Shown here: positions 4,684 through 6,711 of the stretch, piece after piece | Layout: each line of letters starts with the position of its first letter | How positions within the stretch are numbered: position 1 is the stretch's first letter | Source: Holophagaceae bacterium | GTDB taxonomy: Bacteria; Acidobacteriota; Holophagae; Holophagales; Holophagaceae | Assembly (NCBI GenBank): GCA_003158505.1 | Contig: PMJK01000169.1 | Span: 1 to 6,711 of the forward strand | Direction of reading: 5' to 3' | DNA: 6,711 nt | Translations under genes and position numbers: made by a program | The notes under the pieces: generated by a model | What the model was told of the DNA's origin: nothing | What the model saw: the letters and a program-made list of their open reading frames with translations, nothing else | The model's database searches: none

Positions 4684-6483
4684 ATGGTAGCATTGCGACA
4701 CACCTTCGAACAGCAGCTGGCAGCGGCTTTGCCCGGCGTGGACATCACGCTGGAGCGGCCCAAGTCCGGCGAGCTGGGCGACCTGGCCTTCCCCTGCTTC
4801 CGCGCCGCCAAGCAGCTGGGGAAGAACCCGGCACAGCTGTCGCAGGAACTGGCCGGATCCCTCGCTGTAGAGGGCGCGACCCTGGTGGCCGCAGGCCCTT
4901 ACTTGAACCTGAAGCTGGCGCCGGAGACCCGAGCCAAGGCTGTGCTGGGCGCCATCCTCGAAACGCCGGCGGACCGGCCCTACGGGTCCCGCCCGGCCAA
5001 CGGCAAGAGGGTGATCGTCGAGTACAGCTCGCCGAACATCGCCAAGCTCTTCACCATCGGCCACCTGCGCTCGACCATGATCGGCCACGCCCTGGCCCAG
5101 ACCCACCAGTTCCTGGGCTATGACGTGGTGCGCCTCAACCACCTGGGGGACTGGGGCACCCAGTTCGGCACCCTGCTGGCGGCCTACACCCGCTGGGCCC
5201 AGGACAGGAACGCCGATCTGAGGCTGGATTTCGACTGGGCCGAGCCCGCGCCGGAGAAGCGCCGCACGCCCCTGTTCCGGCTCTTCCAGCTCTACGTCCG
5301 CTTTCATGCGGACGAGGAAAGCGATCCGGCCATGCGCGACGAGGCGCGGGACTGGTTCAAGCGACTGGAGAACAACGACCCGGAGGCGCGGGTACTCTGG
5401 AAGCGGTTCCGAGAACTTTCCCTCGCGGAGTTCCAGCGCATCTACGACCGCCTGGGCGTGAGCTTCGACACCCTGGAGCAGGGCGAGGCCTTCTACGAGG
5501 ACCAGCTCCTTCCCACCATGCAGCGTCTCGAGGACGCGGGCCTGCTGGTGGAGGGCGACAAGGGCGCGCGCATCGTCAATCTGGAGGACGTAGGGATTGC
5601 CACGCCCTGCCTGGTGCAGAAGGGCGACGGCACCAGCATCTACGCCACCCGTGATCTGGCGGCGGCGCTGTACCGGAAGAAGACCTTCAACTTCGACCGC
5701 TGCCTCTACGTGGTGGGCACGGATCAGGTGCTGCACTTCCAGCAAATCTTCGCGGTGCTCGACAAGCTGGATCCCTGGTTCAAGGGCCGCATGCTGCACA
5801 CGCCCTTCGGCATGGTGAAGCTGCCCGAAGGGAAGATGAGCACCCGCAAGGGGAACGTCATCTTCCTGGAGGATGTGCTCGACGAGGCCCGGGAGCGCGT
5901 GGCCGCCATCATCGAGGAGAAGAACCCCGATCTAAGGGACAAGGCCGAGGTGGCCGAGATCCTGGGCATGGGCGCCGTGGTGTTCTTCGACGCCATGAAC
6001 GACCGGGTGAAGCCCATCACCTTCACCTGGGACCGGGTCATCGCGCTGGACGGCGACACCGGCCCCTACGTGCAGTACGCCCATGCCCGCATCATGAGCG
6101 TGCTGCGCAAGGCTGGCGGCGACTGGGAGGCCAGGGCCCAGGCCGGAGCACCCTCCGGCCCCGTGGTGCCCTTCCCGAGCATGCCACTGCCTCCGGAGCT
6201 CAGCGGTGTCACGGCCCCCGAGGCCCAGGCCCTGCTCTTCGAGCTGGCGGGTCTGCCCGGGGCCATCGCCGCCGTACTGGAGGGCTGTATGGCCACACCA
6301 CTCGCCCGCCAGCTGGTGGCCGTGGCCCGGTCCTTCAGCGGCTACTACACCAATTGCCCCATCCTGGCGCCGGAGAACGCACCGGAAGTCCGCGACGCCC
6401 GCCTCGCCCTTTGCGTGGCCACGGCCCGCGCCCTCCGACAGGGCCTCTACCTCATGGGCATCAAGGCCCCGGAGGAGATGTGA
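4684..6483 (+). CDS. argS: Arginyl-tRNA synthetase
   Basis: The 599-residue class I synthetase charges tRNA-Arg with arginine using ATP. The N-terminal Arg-specific domain shows ELGDLAFPCF (30-39). The catalytic core has VEYSSPNIAKLFTIGHLRST (112-131), holding the HIGH-type signature, and NHLGDWGTQFG (152-162). The KMSKS loop is KMSTRKGN (384-391), and GPYVQYAHAR (460-469) marks the junction to the DALR anticodon-binding domain. The DALR domain runs to the C-terminus and contains ARSFSGYYTNCPI (near 549-561). The length is normal and no key motif is missing. The start at 4684 fits the family; the ribosome binding site is weak (GGGGA, 5 nt spacing) and abuts the heptamer repeats. pyrG follows after 31 bp on the same strand with no terminator, so co-transcription is likely. 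Confidence 0.98.
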   Translation: MVALRHTFEQQLAAALPGVDITLERPKSGELGDLAFPCFRAAKQLGKNPAQLSQELAGSLAVEGATLVAAGPYLNLKLAPETRAKAVLGAILETPADRPYGSRPANGKRVIVEYSSPNIAKLFTIGHLRSTMIGHALAQTHQFLGYDVVRLNHLGDWGTQFGTLLAAYTRWAQDRNADLRLDFDWAEPAPEKRRTPLFRLFQLYVRFHADEESDPAMRDEARDWFKRLENNDPEARVLWKRFRELSLAEFQRIYDRLGVSFDTLEQGEAFYEDQLLPTMQRLEDAGLLVEGDKGARIVNLEDVGIATPCLVQKGDGTSIYATRDLAAALYRKKTFNFDRCLYVVGTDQVLHFQQIFAVLDKLDPWFKGRMLHTPFGMVKLPEGKMSTRKGNVIFLEDVLDEARERVAAIIEEKNPDLRDKAEVAEILGMGAVVFFDAMNDRVKPITFTWDRVIALDGDTGPYVQYAHARIMSVLRKAGGDWEARAQAGAPSGPVVPFPSMPLPPELSGVTAPEAQALLFELAGLPGAIAAVLEGCMATPLARQLVAVARSFSGYYTNCPILAPENAPEVRDARLALCVATARALRQGLYLMGIKAPEEM

Positions 6484-6514
6484 ACGTCACTGAATCTCGA
6501 TTTCAGGAGTACCC

Positions 6515-6711
6515 ATGACCAAGTATGTGTTCGTCACTGGCGGTGTGCTTTCGAGCCTGGGCAAAGGGATCGCGGCAGCGAGTCTGGGCGCGCTGCTGGA
6601 GGCCCGGGGGCTGAAGGTGACGCTCATGAAGATGGACCCCTACCTCAACGTGGATCCGGGCACCATGTCACCCTTCCAGCACGGCGAAGTCTTCGTCACC
6701 GACGACGGCGC
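6515..6711 (+). CDS. pyrG: CTP synthase, N-terminal part (runs off window)
   Basis: The frame from ATG 6515 gives 65 codons before the window ends. It begins MTKYVFVTGGVLSSLGKG, the almost invariant opening of CTP synthase, with the ATP-binding loop GGVxSSLGKG at 9-18. MDPYLNVDPGTMSPFQHGEV (40-59) and FVTDDGA follow, also strongly conserved. The enzyme aminates UTP to CTP using ATP and glutamine-derived ammonia; the glutaminase domain lies beyond the window. AGGAG (6505-6509) is 5 nt before the start. Lys17 and Lys39 correspond to the conserved lysines near positions 18 and 40 of the E. coli enzyme. The usual glutamine in LQK is methionine here (LMKM, 37-40). Confidence 0.97.
   Translation, partial: MTKYVFVTGGVLSSLGKGIAAASLGALLEARGLKVTLMKMDPYLNVDPGTMSPFQHGEVFVTDDG

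Noticed and set aside
4537..5799. A 420-codon minus-strand open frame across argS
   Set aside because: It lies antisense to the highly conserved argS, has low-complexity H/Q/V/G-rich content, and spans the intergenic palindrome and repeats. It is a shadow frame caused by high GC.

Overview
This is a GC-rich stretch of bacterial chromosome packed with housekeeping genes. A flagellar stator gene, a bacterial deoxyhypusine-synthase-like gene, a YfeK/DUF5329 gene and a split transketolase together suggest a Gram-negative, motile bacterium. My best guess is an Acidobacteriota relative of Geothrix or Holophaga. That placement comes from protein and base-composition impressions, not from a search, and is tentative. 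No phage, IS element, CRISPR array, tRNA or rRNA gene is visible.

Layout. Bases 1-38 hold the first 12 to 13 codons of a minus-strand gene that looks like motA. It diverges from a plus-strand deoxyhypusine-synthase-family gene (142-1131), and a 23-bp palindrome lies between them. That gene converges, with a 7-bp gap, on a membrane-anchored SAM methyltransferase (1139-1888, minus). Only 17 bp separate the methyltransferase start from the divergent gluQ (1906-2805, plus). gluQ converges with a 1-bp gap on a small YfeK-like (DUF5329) gene (2807-3136, minus) that lacks the family's usual signal peptide. A roughly 90-bp purine-arm/pyrimidine-arm inverted repeat and a clear intrinsic terminator lead into rpsT (3337-3600, minus), which has a recognisable promoter at 3661-3688. 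A divergent leader with mutually exclusive GGAGG/CCTCC hairpins precedes the transketolase N-terminal subunit gene (3789-4619, plus). A 28-nt palindrome plus three tandem GAAGACT heptamers separate it from argS (4684-6483, plus), followed 31 bp later by the start of pyrG (6515 to the window end).

How the genes work together. gluQ, rpsT and argS belong to translation and tRNA modification, pyrG to CTP synthesis, and the transketolase half to the pentose phosphate pathway. The transketolase C-terminal half is not next to it. The deoxyhypusine-synthase-like protein keeps the family's active-site lysine, but bacteria lack eIF5A, so a polyamine (homospermidine-type) role is more likely than protein modification. 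No single new multi-gene system is apparent. The less ordinary signals are the intergenic dyads and repeats, the solitary transketolase half, the missing signal peptide on the YfeK-like gene, and the methyltransferase of unknown substrate.
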